DNA of 64,000 nt. Source: Pseudovibrio exalbescens DSM 16456. Its GTDB lineage: Bacteria; Pseudomonadota; Alphaproteobacteria; Rhizobiales; Stappiaceae. This document shows, one piece after another, positions 45,916 through 55,023 of the stretch. The DNA lies in the NCBI RefSeq assembly GCF_000422785.1, contig NZ_AUGS01000016.1, positions 1 to 64,000 of the forward strand, written 5' to 3'. Every line of letters starts with the position of its first letter. Position 1 is the first letter of the stretch. Below the pieces are notes generated by a model, which saw only the letters and a program-made list of their open reading frames with translations, had not been told where the DNA came from and made no database searches. Position numbers and translations under genes: made by a program.

Positions 45916-46028
45916 TTGAATCACTTTCTCAAGTTCGCCCTCTCTTGACTCAATTTCTCAAGGTAAAAGTTGACTCAGAATATGAATGAGTTCAGCACCT
46001 GTTTAAGATCAGCCCCTAACTGATTCAA
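45916..46028. promoter_or_regulatory. Repeated TTGAMTCA motif upstream of the HIT gene
   Basis: TTGAATCA or TTGACTCA occurs three times in direct orientation (45916, 45945, 45970) and once inverted (46021) within 115 bases. The first two copies are parts of an 18-base imperfect direct repeat (TTGAATCACTTTCTCAAG and TTGACTCAATTTCTCAAG). This looks like a cluster of regulator binding sites for the HIT gene or for a small RNA promoter. The regulator is unknown. Confidence 0.4.
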
Positions 46029-46066
46029 TCATCGTCATTTTTGACAATTTGCGAGAGGTTTGCACC

Positions 46067-46486
46067 ATGACCGCCTACGACGACCAGAACGTATTTGCGA
46101 AAATCCTGCGCGGCGAGATGCCAAGCGAGAAGGTCTACGAAGACTCAGATACCCTTGTCATCATGGACATCATGCCTCGTGGCGATGGCCACGTTCTGGT
46201 GGTGCCAAAAGCCGCTTCTCGTAACATTCTCGATATCAGCGCCCATGACCTGACAACCTTGATGGCCACAGTACAAAAAATGGCCAAGGCCGTCGTGAAG
46301 GCCTTCGATGCGGATGGGGTTACAGTTCAGCAGTTCTCGGAAAGCGCAGGAGGACAGGTCGTGTTTCATACCCACGTCCATGTCATTCCGCGCTTTGACG
46401 GCGTGGCTCTGCGTCCACATACGGGTGAAATGGCTGATGCCGCAGCCTTGAAAGAGCATGCAGACAAGATCCGCGCCGTTCTATAA
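46067..46486 (+). CDS. HIT family hydrolase
   Basis: The 139-residue protein has the full HIT domain, FAKILRGEMPSEKVYEDSDTLVIMDIMPRGDGHVLVVPKAASR and the histidine triad QVVFHTHVHVIPRF. These proteins hydrolyse nucleoside phosphoramidates or dinucleoside polyphosphates such as Ap4A. The start at 46067 is preceded by GAGAGG. It is transcribed alone from a region with repeated TTGAMTCA motifs. Confidence 0.94.
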   Translation: MTAYDDQNVFAKILRGEMPSEKVYEDSDTLVIMDIMPRGDGHVLVVPKAASRNILDISAHDLTTLMATVQKMAKAVVKAFDADGVTVQQFSESAGGQVVFHTHVHVIPRFDGVALRPHTGEMADAAALKEHADKIRAVL

Positions 46487-46509
46487 CTCAATGTGAGACT
46501 TGATTGGGA

Positions 46510-46537
46510 CGTGCGCATCGGCCTCTTGTTGCGCACG
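46510..46537 (+). terminator. Hairpin after the HIT gene
   Basis: A 7-base stem (CGTGCGC/GCGCACG) with a 14-base loop lies 23 bases after the HIT stop and before the convergent acetyltransferase gene. The T tract is absent, so terminator function is only likely. Confidence 0.45.
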
Positions 46538-46564
46538 CCTCTTGCATCAGGTTCAGCCTGTCCG

Positions 46565-47323
46565 CTACTTGACCACCTTGTCGAACCGACTGTCCATGCA
46601 TGCGCTCAGGTCAGTCGTGACGAACTCACCATCTTTAAACAAATCAAACACCGTTGATGGGCAAGGCGCCGCCATCGCCTCTTCCTGCGTTGTCAGAGGG
46701 ACAATTCGCAGCGGTAAACCACGCTTGTCAGCCGCTTCTTTCAAGGATTGATTGACGTGCAGGTCAGTAAACGGACAGCGCGCGCTGTAGTACGCAACCA
46801 GTCCGGCGTCATCCGGCCCCTCGCCGGCGCGTGCAGCAGCCAAGAATGACGGATCACCAGCCGCCTCGTCCAGTTTCAAAGCCAGCAGCTCAAATCCCCA
46901 AGGAGAGCTGTCGGCAACTTCAAACCCTTGGCGCTTGAACCACTTTCCGTCACTCATGAAGTGAAACTTCTTTTTTCCCGCTACAGTGACCAGTCCAACT
47001 TTCCCGGTAGCCTTCGCTGCTTCAACAGCCTTGGCCAGCAAAGCCTTGCCGTGCCCCTTGCCTTTGAAGCGCCCAGACACCCAAAAGCAATTGATCAGCA
47101 GATAACCCGGGGCATTCAAGGGCACCCACCCGTGTTCAGCTGGCCCGAACTCGATGAATACCTTTCCACGCTCATCCAGTCGCACGAACTCATAGCCCTT
47201 GGTAAACTGCTCGCTCAGCCAGTCTTTTTTAGCCTGATATCCAGCAGCGCACTTCTTGTCCGAAATGGCACAGCAAATGTGTTCCTGTCCTATGCAGTCG
47301 GCATTGAGATGCAGATATGTCAT
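46565..47323 (-). CDS. YoaP-like GNAT acetyltransferase with thioredoxin-like C-terminus
   Basis: The 252-residue protein joins an N-terminal GNAT domain (INCFWVSGRFKGKGHGKALLAKAVEAA for acetyl-CoA binding) to a C-terminal YoaP-type domain (LVAYYSARCPFTDLHVNQSLKEAADKRGLPLRIVPLTTQEEAMAAPCPSTVFDLFKDGEF). Cysteines occur at the N-terminus (CIGQEHICC) and in the ARCPF motif, suggesting redox or metal handling. Substrate and role are unknown. A GGGAGGG site precedes the ATG. Confidence 0.85.
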   Translation of the reverse strand: MTYLHLNADCIGQEHICCAISDKKCAAGYQAKKDWLSEQFTKGYEFVRLDERGKVFIEFGPAEHGWVPLNAPGYLLINCFWVSGRFKGKGHGKALLAKAVEAAKATGKVGLVTVAGKKKFHFMSDGKWFKRQGFEVADSSPWGFELLALKLDEAAGDPSFLAAARAGEGPDDAGLVAYYSARCPFTDLHVNQSLKEAADKRGLPLRIVPLTTQEEAMAAPCPSTVFDLFKDGEFVTTDLSACMDSRFDKVVK

Positions 47324-47470
47324 TCGGCCCTCCCTTCGTACCTACCCTTAGGCTAACAAATTGACAGCAAGCACGGCAGGAGACAGATCAAACACCCCTA
47401 CCCAAAATCTAATGGAGATCACCCAATTCAACGGCCCTGCCTTGGTTGGGTACGACCTGAGCGTCTTCCG

Positions 47471-47824
47471 TCACATCAAAATCAACCAACCGCCGATCAG
47501 CACCGCCTCCGCAGCCCCAACACCGAAGAGGAGATTGTTTCGGGACAGCTTGAAGCATGCAAACCCGATCACTGCCGCTGACACCCTGAGAAACAGAGGT
47601 GTTTGGCCCAGCGGGCCGTCAGGAAAGAGGATCAACCGCGCGATGATCGAAGCAATGAGAGCCGTCGCTACAGCGCGCACCCACGTGAGAAGCTCACTTT
47701 CCTCATGCAGGCGACCCGCCGCCAACACACCAATCCAGCGCCAGATGTCTGTGGCCAACCACCCGGCCACGAAAATCATCAGGTAGGGCCACCACCACGT
47801 GGCCTGCACATCCACCGCCGTCAT
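47471..47824 (-). CDS. azlD: AzlD family branched-chain amino acid export subunit
   Basis: The 117-residue protein has three to four membrane helices and the AzlD pattern (WWPYLMIFVAGWLATDIWRWIGVLAAGRL and FLRVSAAVIGFACFKL). AzlD is the small partner of AzlC in the AzlCD exporter of branched-chain amino acids. Its ATG overlaps the azlC stop in an ATGA context, showing translational coupling. The substrate is inferred from the family. Confidence 0.88.
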   Translation of the reverse strand: MTAVDVQATWWWPYLMIFVAGWLATDIWRWIGVLAAGRLHEESELLTWVRAVATALIASIIARLILFPDGPLGQTPLFLRVSAAVIGFACFKLSRNNLLFGVGAAEAVLIGGWLILM

Positions 47825-48582
47825 ACGCGCCTCCGCCGCAGCAATCGAGCCAGCCCATATGCCATGCTGCCTCCCACTATGCCGGAAAGCAAAAGATCAC
47901 CGCCCGGGGCCCACAGGTGAAACAAGGGCCCCAACACCAGCCCAAAGCCCATCGCCAATTGGTCCGAGACCTGCCGTGTCGCACTCAGCATGGAGAGCAG
48001 GAAATAGACCGGCGTCAGCATCACCAAGGCACCGGCCACAATTTCAGGCAGTTGCGGAACGAGCAAATAGGCGATGGCGGTCACCAACGCGACGGATGTA
48101 TTTACCAAGCAGACAAATCCGGCCAGATACGGCACGCGAGCCGGGCGCGGCAACTCCGGCAAGGTCCGCATGGCAAACACCCACGCTGTAACCGCCACAA
48201 AATGCGACATTGCAAGCAACTGCCAACGCGGCGTCCTGTGACCATCCCTAAGGACAGGCATCAGCGCCATCGCCATGGGCATAAGGCGAATGGAGGACAG
48301 CGCCACCGCTATGGCAGCAGCAAACAGCCCCACACCGGTGGACAAGGCGCTGGTCAATACCACAATGCTCGGCAAGGCCCAGATGAATACAGTCATCAGG
48401 ACCACCTGCAGCAACGACAGATCCGCCTCCCGCGCTAGACTTGCAAAACCGATGAAGCCCCCCATCAAAATTACGGTTGGCAAGGAAAATGCCGCCCGCA
48501 CCCCTGCGACAAACCAATGAAACCAACCGACGGGTGCGGCGTCCTCCTGTTGATGCTCGTGAACTGGATTGCGGTTGCCCAT
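47821..48582 (-). CDS. azlC: AzlC family branched-chain amino acid export permease
   Basis: The 253-residue permease has about six to seven membrane helices and the AzlC layout (GVRAAFSLPTVILMGGFIGFASLAREADLSLLQVVLMTVFIWALPS, SSIRLMPMAMALMPVLRD, LVNTSVALVTAI). The usual FAGASQF motif is replaced by WALPSIV, so this is a divergent member and its substrate may differ. The start at 48582 has GAGGGGC upstream. It forms an operon with azlD. Confidence 0.87.
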   Translation of the reverse strand: MGNRNPVHEHQQEDAAPVGWFHWFVAGVRAAFSLPTVILMGGFIGFASLAREADLSLLQVVLMTVFIWALPSIVVLTSALSTGVGLFAAAIAVALSSIRLMPMAMALMPVLRDGHRTPRWQLLAMSHFVAVTAWVFAMRTLPELPRPARVPYLAGFVCLVNTSVALVTAIAYLLVPQLPEIVAGALVMLTPVYFLLSMLSATRQVSDQLAMGFGLVLGPLFHLWAPGGDLLLSGIVGGSMAYGLARLLRRRRV

Positions 48583-48734
48583 AGGTAGCCCCTCACTTCG
48601 CTGCCGAGGGTCTGGACCCTGCACCCAAACACCTCAAACACCCTCGCCTGCGCAAAACTACTGATATTTTAGTCTTGATATGCTTAGAAGCCAGCACGAC
48701 CCAGTGCAAACCCTCCTTTCGATTCACCTGAAAT

Positions 48735-48767
48735 GAAAAAGGCCGGGACTGTTCACAGACCCGGCCT
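48735..48767 (-). terminator. Intrinsic terminator of clpA
   Basis: An 8-base GC stem (AGGCCGGG/CCCGGCCT, 48740-48747 with 48760-48767) with a 12-base loop is followed on the minus strand by five U. It lies 27 bases after the clpA stop. Confidence 0.87.
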
Positions 48768-48794
48768 CAAGACTTTTAAACTCTCGCATTCCGC

Positions 48795-51230
48795 CTATTC
48801 GGCGAGCGGCACTTTCGGCACGCTGGACGCACCGCCCTTACCGGAAGAACCACCGGTTTCAGCCTTGGTTGGCTTCTTCCGTTTCGGCTTGGCAGCACGT
48901 TTGGTCGCTGCCTTCGGGGACTTGGCGGGCTTGTCTTCGATACTTTCCAGCAGCAAGCCCTTCTCATCCTCAGAAACGGAGACTTTAACAGTACCGCCCT
49001 TCTTGAGCTTGCCGAACAACACCTCATCCGCAAGCGGCTTCTTGATATGCTCTTGAATGACACGCCCAAGCGGACGGGCGCCCATTTGCTGGTCATATCC
49101 CTTGTGCGCCAACCATGCGACTGCCTCCGGCGTCAACTCGAAGGTAACGTTCCGCTCGGCCAGCTGTGCTTCAAGCTGCATGACGAACTTCTCAACCACC
49201 TTGTGAATGACCTTGTCATCCAGGTTGGAGAACGGAATGATCGCGTCCAGACGGTTCCGGAATTCCGGAGAGAACATCCGGTTGATCGCCTCCGTATCAT
49301 CCCCTTCCCGCTTGACCTGATTGAATCCAATCGGCGGTTTGGCAAGATCGGCTGCACCGGCATTCGTGGTCATGATCAAGATCACATTGCGGAAGTCGAC
49401 CTGTTTGCCATTGTGGTCAGTCAGCTTCCCGTGGTCCATGACCTGAAGCAGTATATTGTAAAGGTCCTGATGGGCCTTCTCGATCTCATCAAGCAACAAC
49501 ACACAATGTGGGTGCTGATCGACGCCATCGGTCAACAGGCCACCTTGGTCAAACCCCACATAACCGGGAGGAGCACCAATCAGACGCGAGACGGTATGCC
49601 GCTCCATGTACTCGGACATGTCGAACCGAATGAGCTCCACACCCAGCGTTGACGCCAACTGGCGAGCGACTTCCGTTTTACCAACCCCGGTTGGGCCAGA
49701 GAACAGATAGGATCCGATGGGCTTGTCCGGTTCCCGCAACCCTGCCCGTGCCAACTTGATGGAAGCGGACAATGCTTCGATTGCCTGATCCTGGCCATAG
49801 ACAACCCGTTTCAGACTGTCATTCAGGTTGGACAAGACTTCCGCATCATCCTTGGAAACGGACTTCGGCGGAATACGAGCCATTGTTGCGATGGTGGCTT
49901 CGATTTCCTTCAAACCAATCGTCTTGCGCCGCTTGGATTCCACTACCAACATCTGAGAGGCACCAGACTCGTCAATCACGTCGATTGCCTTGTCAGGCAG
50001 CTTGCGGTCGCTCAGATAGCGCGCCGACAACTCGACGGCCCCTTTCAAGGCGTCGTTTGTAAACTTCACATTGTGGAAGTCCTCGAAATAAGGCTTCAAG
50101 CCCTTGAGGATCTCGATGGCATCCGGAATGGACGGCTCGTTGACGTCAATCTTCTGGAAGCGACGAACAAGCGCCCGGTCTTTTTCAAAGAACTGCCGAT
50201 ATTCCTTGTAAGTCGTCGATCCGATACAGCGAATGGCGCCAGAGGCCAGCGCAGGCTTCAACAGGTTGGATGCATCCATCGCACCGCCCGAGGTCGCTCC
50301 GGCTCCAATCACCGTATGAATTTCGTCAATGAACATGATCGCGCCCGGATATTCTTCAATCTCCTTGACGACCTGCTTGAGGCGCTCCTCAAAGTCACCC
50401 CGATATCGAGTGCCGGCGAGCAGAGATCCCATGTCCAGCGCGAAGATGGTTGCGCTCTTGAGAACCTCAGGCACATCTCCAACCACAATCCGACGAGCCA
50501 AGCCTTCAGCAATGGCCGTTTTACCTACGCCAGGATCACCAACATAAAGCGGATTGTTCTTGGACCGACGACACAAGATCTGGATCGTACGCGCAATCTC
50601 CTTGGCACGTCCGATCAAGGGGTCAATCTTGCCCGAAAACGCCTTTTCATTCAGATTCACGCAGTAGGCATCAAGCGCTTCAGACTTCTGCTGCTTCGCC
50701 TCAGAAGACTGAGATGAGCCCCCCGCTGCACTGCCCGTACCCATGGAATCGTCATCGACACCACGGATCGGCTTGGGTTCGGTCATACCAGCGCGTTTTG
50801 CAATGCCATGGGAAATGTAGTTGACGGCATCGTAGCGGGTCATGTCCTGTTCTTGCAGGAAATACGCGGCATGGCTTTCCCGTTCAGCAAAGATGGCGAC
50901 AAGTACGTTCGCACCCGTTACCTCCTCGCGTCCTGACGACTGAACGTGAATGACCGCACGCTGAATAACTCGCTGGAAACCGGCGGTGGGTTTGGAATCC
51001 TCATCACCATCAATTACGAGGTTTTCGAGTTCCGTATCAATGTATTCAACAACATCACGACGCAACTGATCGAGATCGACATTGCACGCGCGCATCACGG
51101 CGGCGGCATCCTGATCATCAATCAAGGCGAGGAGAAGATGTTCCAGTGTTGCATATTCTTGCTGACGTTCGTTTGCGAAAGCCAGGGCCTGATGGAGAGC
51201 TTTTTCAAGACTGCGAGAAAATGACGGCAC
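48795..51230 (-). CDS. clpA: ATP-dependent Clp protease ATP-binding subunit ClpA
   Basis: ClpA (811 residues) is the AAA+ unfoldase that feeds substrates to ClpP. It has two N-terminal Clp repeats ([38 protein letters not shown]), a first AAA+ module ([27 protein letters not shown]), a second ([25 protein letters not shown]) and a lysine-rich C-terminal tail. The IGL-type loop is present as PIGFNQ. Translation starts at GTG. It lies 12 bases downstream of clpS, the N-end-rule adaptor gene. Confidence 0.97.
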   Translation of the reverse strand: MPSFSRSLEKALHQALAFANERQQEYATLEHLLLALIDDQDAAAVMRACNVDLDQLRRDVVEYIDTELENLVIDGDEDSKPTAGFQRVIQRAVIHVQSSGREEVTGANVLVAIFAERESHAAYFLQEQDMTRYDAVNYISHGIAKRAGMTEPKPIRGVDDDSMGTGSAAGGSSQSSEAKQQKSEALDAYCVNLNEKAFSGKIDPLIGRAKEIARTIQILCRRSKNNPLYVGDPGVGKTAIAEGLARRIVVGDVPEVLKSATIFALDMGSLLAGTRYRGDFEERLKQVVKEIEEYPGAIMFIDEIHTVIGAGATSGGAMDASNLLKPALASGAIRCIGSTTYKEYRQFFEKDRALVRRFQKIDVNEPSIPDAIEILKGLKPYFEDFHNVKFTNDALKGAVELSARYLSDRKLPDKAIDVIDESGASQMLVVESKRRKTIGLKEIEATIATMARIPPKSVSKDDAEVLSNLNDSLKRVVYGQDQAIEALSASIKLARAGLREPDKPIGSYLFSGPTGVGKTEVARQLASTLGVELIRFDMSEYMERHTVSRLIGAPPGYVGFDQGGLLTDGVDQHPHCVLLLDEIEKAHQDLYNILLQVMDHGKLTDHNGKQVDFRNVILIMTTNAGAADLAKPPIGFNQVKREGDDTEAINRMFSPEFRNRLDAIIPFSNLDDKVIHKVVEKFVMQLEAQLAERNVTFELTPEAVAWLAHKGYDQQMGARPLGRVIQEHIKKPLADEVLFGKLKKGGTVKVSVSEDEKGLLLESIEDKPAKSPKAATKRAAKPKRKKPTKAETGGSSGKGGASSVPKVPLAE

Positions 51231-51242
51231 AGGCGCCCCCTA

Positions 51243-51572
51243 TTACTTTTTCTCCATAACACACTGCAATGGATGTTGATGTTTTCGGGCGAAATCCATA
51301 ACTTGCGTGACCTTTGTTTCAGCCACCTCATAAGTGAAAACGCCGCACTCACCGACGCCGTGGTGATGGACATGAAGCATGATCCGCGTTGCGTCTTCCC
51401 GGCTCTTGTGGAAGAACCGTTCAACCACGTGGATGACAAACTCCATGGGAGTGTAGTCATCGTTCAGCAGCAGCACCCTGTACAGACTTGGCCGTTTCAC
51501 CCTCGGCTTCGTCTTGGTTACAGTGATCGTTCCGCCATCACCACCGTTGTCCGGATCGTCGCTGCCACTCAT
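51243..51572 (-). CDS. clpS: ATP-dependent Clp protease adaptor ClpS
   Basis: ClpS (109 residues) delivers N-end-rule substrates to ClpA. Motifs are [80 protein letters not shown], with the substrate-binding N/D/H residues present. The start at 51572 has GAGG 8 bases upstream; a longer frame upstream is rejected because it crosses the promoter and is unlike the family. It is the first gene of the clpS-clpA operon. The upstream region holds an 18-base palindrome. Confidence 0.96.
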   Translation of the reverse strand: MSGSDDPDNGGDGGTITVTKTKPRVKRPSLYRVLLLNDDYTPMEFVIHVVERFFHKSREDATRIMLHVHHHGVGECGVFTYEVAETKVTQVMDFARKHQHPLQCVMEKK

Positions 51573-51630
51573 TCGTACCTCGTGACCCCTCATGTATAAT
51601 TCAGGGACGTTGATAGTATTTAAACAGAGG

Positions 51631-51648
51631 CCCCTCGAATTCAAGGGG
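51631..51648. promoter_or_regulatory. Near-perfect 18-base palindrome at the clpS promoter
   Basis: CCCCTCGAATTCAAGGGG is symmetric except for one base pair of positions. It lies 59 bases upstream of the clpS start, and its minus-strand reading contains the candidate -35 TTGAAT, which would place a bound protein directly over the promoter. No known operator consensus was matched. Confidence 0.4.
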
Positions 51649-52069
51649 GAATTTTCGTCACTACAACTAAATGATGTTTGAAATATTGTTCCCAACTTTG
51701 CTTCGCTCAAGTTTTTTTGATGACACGCGATGTTATTATGACAACAATCCCGCAAAAAACCTTCAGCATCTTGCGAAAAATGCTGTTTCACCGACATTGT
51801 ACTTACCTTCTCACATGGGCTGGTCTACACACCCCGACCGGCATTCTTACTCTTAAATAGAGAGCATCAGACAGAATACAAATACCGCAACCTGCTCCGA
51901 CGCTGCTTACCATCACACTACTTGGAACCATTTTGCACACGGCAGGCGAAAATCAAAACCCAAATCCGTGCATTGCTGCTCCGCTATAAACCAAGGGATG
52001 ACATGGAATTTGGATATCCATCGCACAATCCCCAAACTGAAAATGTGATTGCGGCACATCAGCAACACA

Positions 52070-52097
52070 AAAACCCGGATGTCGCCACCCGGGTTTG
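52070..52097 (-). terminator. Intrinsic terminator of the phasin gene
   Basis: An 8-base stem (AAACCCGG/CCGGGTTT, 52071-52078 with 52089-52096) with a 10-base loop is followed on the minus strand by further U. It lies 44 bases after the phasin stop codon. Confidence 0.85.
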
Positions 52098-52140
52098 ATG
52101 ATCATCATGAGTAGTTCGAACCGAAGTTGTTCGGAACAGG

Positions 52141-52479
52141 CTACTTGCCCGTACCGCTCTTGGCGAAGGCACCAGTAAATGGCTTGGACGCTTCCTTTGC
52201 CATGTCCGCATACAGATCGCCAAGCTTGGTCATCTCTGTAACCATACCTTCATAGCTCGATTTGGCGAACGCAGTTTGCGCCTCGAATGCCTTGTCCAGC
52301 GTCCCAGCAGCCAAGACCGCCTCCACCGCCGCACTTCCCTCATCGAAGCTCTTTTTGGAATAGGAAGACAATTCGCTGGAGATCGCCTGCATGCCTTTTG
52401 ACATGGCAGAAAAACTCTCGGCCATCAGCTCTGAATTGTCCTTGTGAAATTTCTGAAGCTCTTCAAAACCAGCAATCAT
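52141..52479 (-). CDS. Phasin family protein
   Basis: The 112-residue helical protein has the Phasin_2-like heptad pattern FEELQKFHKDNSELMAESFSAMSKGMQAISSELSSYSKKSFDEGSAAVEAVLAAGTLDKAFEAQTAFAKSSYEGMVTEMTKLGDLYADMAKEASKPF. Phasins coat polyhydroxyalkanoate granules and limit their coalescence, which suggests this organism stores PHA, though no phaC is in the window. The start at 52479 has GGGGAAA upstream; an upstream in-frame codon is rejected. It is a monocistronic gene. Confidence 0.9.
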   Translation of the reverse strand: MIAGFEELQKFHKDNSELMAESFSAMSKGMQAISSELSSYSKKSFDEGSAAVEAVLAAGTLDKAFEAQTAFAKSSYEGMVTEMTKLGDLYADMAKEASKPFTGAFAKSGTGK

Positions 52480-52846
52480 ATCGATTTCCCCAATATCCAA
52501 CGGGAGAATACGGCTCACATTTGTAAACTAGAGGACGGAAATTTAAATCAAATCCGCCATGCCGCACTGCACAATAAAATTGATAATGTTTCGCACCGCA
52601 TTATTCAACCTTTAACTGCTAGTTACCCTGCGTCAAATTTGATAGTGCATAAAATCACGAAAATGATGCTGTGCATTTACACATTCGTAACTGCGTTTGC
52701 AGCATTTTGGGCATGAAGCGGTTTGGGGGCTTTTCCTGTTTTTCAATCCCGCAAGAAAGACGCGAATCTCGTGTCTTGTCTGCAAGCCGTGGTTTAGTGC
52801 GCGTAGTCTACGCGAAAAGAATGCTTATTTGCGAATGGGGCGAGTT
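52480..52846. promoter_or_regulatory. Divergent region between phasin and carboxypeptidase genes
   Basis: This 367-base region holds the promoters of both neighbours. A CtrA-like site TTAA-N7-TTAC lies at 52612-52626, one base short of the TTAA-N7-TTAA consensus. It is about 220 bases before the carboxypeptidase start and 130 bases before the phasin start. No ORF is supported. Confidence 0.35.
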
Positions 52847-54259
52847 ATGGGTCTGCGTTTTTTTGGACCGCTATCACGTATCAAGAAGACTTTTAGCCTG
52901 ATTGCTACGGCTGGCCTTGTAGCCGCCACGGTTGTCGCCACACCAAACATGGCGCAGGCAAATTCCAAATACGCCGGCATCGTGGTTGATGCCAAAACGG
53001 GCAAGGTTTTGTATCAGGACAACGCGCATGCCAAGCGTTACCCTGCCTCCACCACCAAGATCATGACACTTTATGTGTTGTTCGAGGAGCTGGAAGCCGG
53101 GCGTATGTCGCTGAATACGCGTATGAAGGTGTCCAAATACGCCTCCCAACGCCCACCGACCAAACTCTGGCTGAAACCCGGCGGATATCTTCGCGTCAAA
53201 GACGCCATCTACGCCTTGATCACACGATCGGCAAATGATGCCTCCACGGTGATCGCAGAACACATTTCCGGTTCGGAAGCTGCCTTTGCGCGTCGAATGA
53301 CGCGAGCTGCCCGAGCCATCGGCATGAAGGATACGGTCTTCAAGAATCCGCACGGCTTGCCCAACAGCAAGCAGGTAACAACAGCAGCCGACCTGGCGCT
53401 GTTGGGACGTGCCATTCAGGACCGTTTTCCCAAGTATTACAAGTTCTTCAATACGCGTTCATACAAGTACGGCAAGGCAACCTTGCGCAACCACAACCGC
53501 TTGCTTGGCCGCGTCAAAGGCGTAGACGGCATCAAAACCGGCTACACGCGCGCCTCTGGCTTTAACCTTGTAACCAACGTGGAACGCAATGGTCGCCATA
53601 TCGTAGCGGTTGTCATGGGTGGTCGCTCAGGCCGCAGCCGCGACGCGCACATGGTAGACCTTATCAATCGCTATCTGAACAAGGCCAGCCGCGGGCCTCG
53701 CACGGCTCCGCTGCTCCTGGTGGATCGCAAACTGCCGCAGATTGCACCGGCCATACCCGTGGCGAAAGCAACGGCAATTGGCACGCCAGCAGCGCCGAGC
53801 ACCATGATGGCATACGCCTCCAGCTCGGCAACACCGTCAACCAAGCCCGGTAGCGACCCAATTGCACAGATGTTGGAACGACATGACTCTCTGGCACCAA
53901 TTGCCAAGGCTGACGATCCGATCAAAGTCGCTTCCGTGGCACCGACCGCCGTACCGGTAGCAACACCATCCACGGCAGCAGCAGATGTCGACATCGCAGG
54001 CTCGGAACCAACACCTAGCTGGCATGTTCAAATCTCTGCCTCTGAAAGTCAGGAAAAGGCCATTGAACTGCTGGAGCGCGCCCGATCTGCCACAGGTGGC
54101 AAGCTCAAGCGCTATTCGATGTATACCGAGCCTGTCAAAACCAACAATCAAACGCTCTACCGCGCACGCTTTATTGGCTTTGAAACCAAGACAGCTGCGT
54201 GGGATGCCTGCAAAACACTCAAGCGGGCGAACTACTCTTGTTATGCCGTTTATCAGTAA
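52847..54259 (+). CDS. D-alanyl-D-alanine carboxypeptidase with C-terminal SPOR domain
   Basis: The 470-residue protein is a PBP5/DacA-like penicillin-binding protein that trims peptidoglycan pentapeptides. The active site is intact: S68 and K71 in STTK, SAN at 128-130 and KTG at 230-232. A Sec signal precedes it. After a long alanine/proline-rich linker a C-terminal SPOR domain (SWHVQISASESQEKAIELLERA to the end) targets denuded septal glycan, implying a division-site role. The start at 52847 is chosen for its GGGCGAG site. Two cysteines near the C-terminus may pair. Confidence 0.92.
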   Translation: MGLRFFGPLSRIKKTFSLIATAGLVAATVVATPNMAQANSKYAGIVVDAKTGKVLYQDNAHAKRYPASTTKIMTLYVLFEELEAGRMSLNTRMKVSKYASQRPPTKLWLKPGGYLRVKDAIYALITRSANDASTVIAEHISGSEAAFARRMTRAARAIGMKDTVFKNPHGLPNSKQVTTAADLALLGRAIQDRFPKYYKFFNTRSYKYGKATLRNHNRLLGRVKGVDGIKTGYTRASGFNLVTNVERNGRHIVAVVMGGRSGRSRDAHMVDLINRYLNKASRGPRTAPLLLVDRKLPQIAPAIPVAKATAIGTPAAPSTMMAYASSSATPSTKPGSDPIAQMLERHDSLAPIAKADDPIKVASVAPTAVPVATPSTAAADVDIAGSEPTPSWHVQISASESQEKAIELLERARSATGGKLKRYSMYTEPVKTNNQTLYRARFIGFETKTAAWDACKTLKRANYSCYAVYQ

Positions 54260-54277
54260 CTTGCGTCACGGTGATGT

Positions 54278-55021
54278 CTAATGTCTGTTGAGAAGCCGAT
54301 CCTTCGCCTCGTTGAGCTTAGCAGCAAGGACCGCGGAGCCGCCGCTGTCCGGATGAACACGCTTGATCAAGCGCCGGTGAGCCGCCCGGATTTCGTCCGT
54401 GCTGGCACCCGGGGCAAGACCAAGAATCTCGTAGGCCTCCTCTTCAGTCAGAGTGCCCGAGCCCGACGAATGTCTCTGCCCAGATGCGGAATCCGACTGG
54501 AAGTGTTCACGCCAGTTGGCGAACCGGCTGTCGAGATAAGTTTCGAATAACGAAACACTGTCGCGATCACCGGAGACATCCCGCCAGAGGCTCTTGAGAT
54601 CCTCCATGGATAGATCCGAGAGCCTCTGGCCGGCATACCGACCAGAGCGAATTTTACCATCCATCTCGCCGGTCTCATGATCAAGCACCATTTCAAAGAA
54701 GGCTGATCGCACGGAAGAGCGCTGATTGCCCCGCCGAGCGCCAAAGGGATCCGTCGTTCCCATCCCGCCAAGATTAAGACCGCGCAATCCGGAAAACGGA
54801 GAAAAACCGCGCACGCCAAATAAAGAAAGCGCAACGGCTGCCAACGGGATGGCGACCACCCACCGTCCAGTGACGATCAAGAACACACAAACCGGAACGA
54901 GCAACATTCCCCCGGCCATCTTCAACTTGCGAGCCAACTCCACCGGATTGGATTTCGTGAACGCATTCGCAAGATAAATAGACAGGGCCAGAACCAGCCC
55001 GCCTGCTACCAAATAAGCCAT
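54278..55021 (-). CDS. Membrane-anchored DnaJ-domain protein
   Basis: The 247-residue protein has two N-terminal membrane helices and a C-terminal J domain (EEEAYEILGLAPGASTDEIRAAHRRLIKRVHPDSGGSAVLAAKLNEAKDRLL) with the HPD motif intact. The layout resembles the TIM14/DjlA-like anchored co-chaperones that recruit DnaK to membranes. It follows the VWA-like gene by 2 bases, so the two are probably translated together. Its client is unknown. Confidence 0.88.
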   Translation of the reverse strand: MAYLVAGGLVLALSIYLANAFTKSNPVELARKLKMAGGMLLVPVCVFLIVTGRWVVAIPLAAVALSLFGVRGFSPFSGLRGLNLGGMGTTDPFGARRGNQRSSVRSAFFEMVLDHETGEMDGKIRSGRYAGQRLSDLSMEDLKSLWRDVSGDRDSVSLFETYLDSRFANWREHFQSDSASGQRHSSGSGTLTEEEAYEILGLAPGASTDEIRAAHRRLIKRVHPDSGGSAVLAAKLNEAKDRLLNRH

Positions 55022-55023
55022 GT

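Larger units (their letters stand above)
51573..52140. promoter_or_regulatory. Upstream region of clpS and 3' region of the phasin gene
   Basis: No protein gene is supported in this 568-base gap. On the minus strand a candidate promoter (TTGAAT, 16-base spacer, TAAATA) lies about 50-75 bases before the clpS start and overlaps the palindrome at 51631-51648. A hairpin with a following U run (CAGCAT/ATGCTG, 51764-51785) sits further upstream. The phasin terminator is at its right end. The rest holds nothing I can name. Confidence 0.45.

Noticed and set aside
46510-46537. CRISPR-like or tandem repeat signal near the HIT gene
   Set aside because: Only a single inverted repeat and scattered 8-base motifs occur; spacing is irregular and no repeat-spacer array or cas gene is present.
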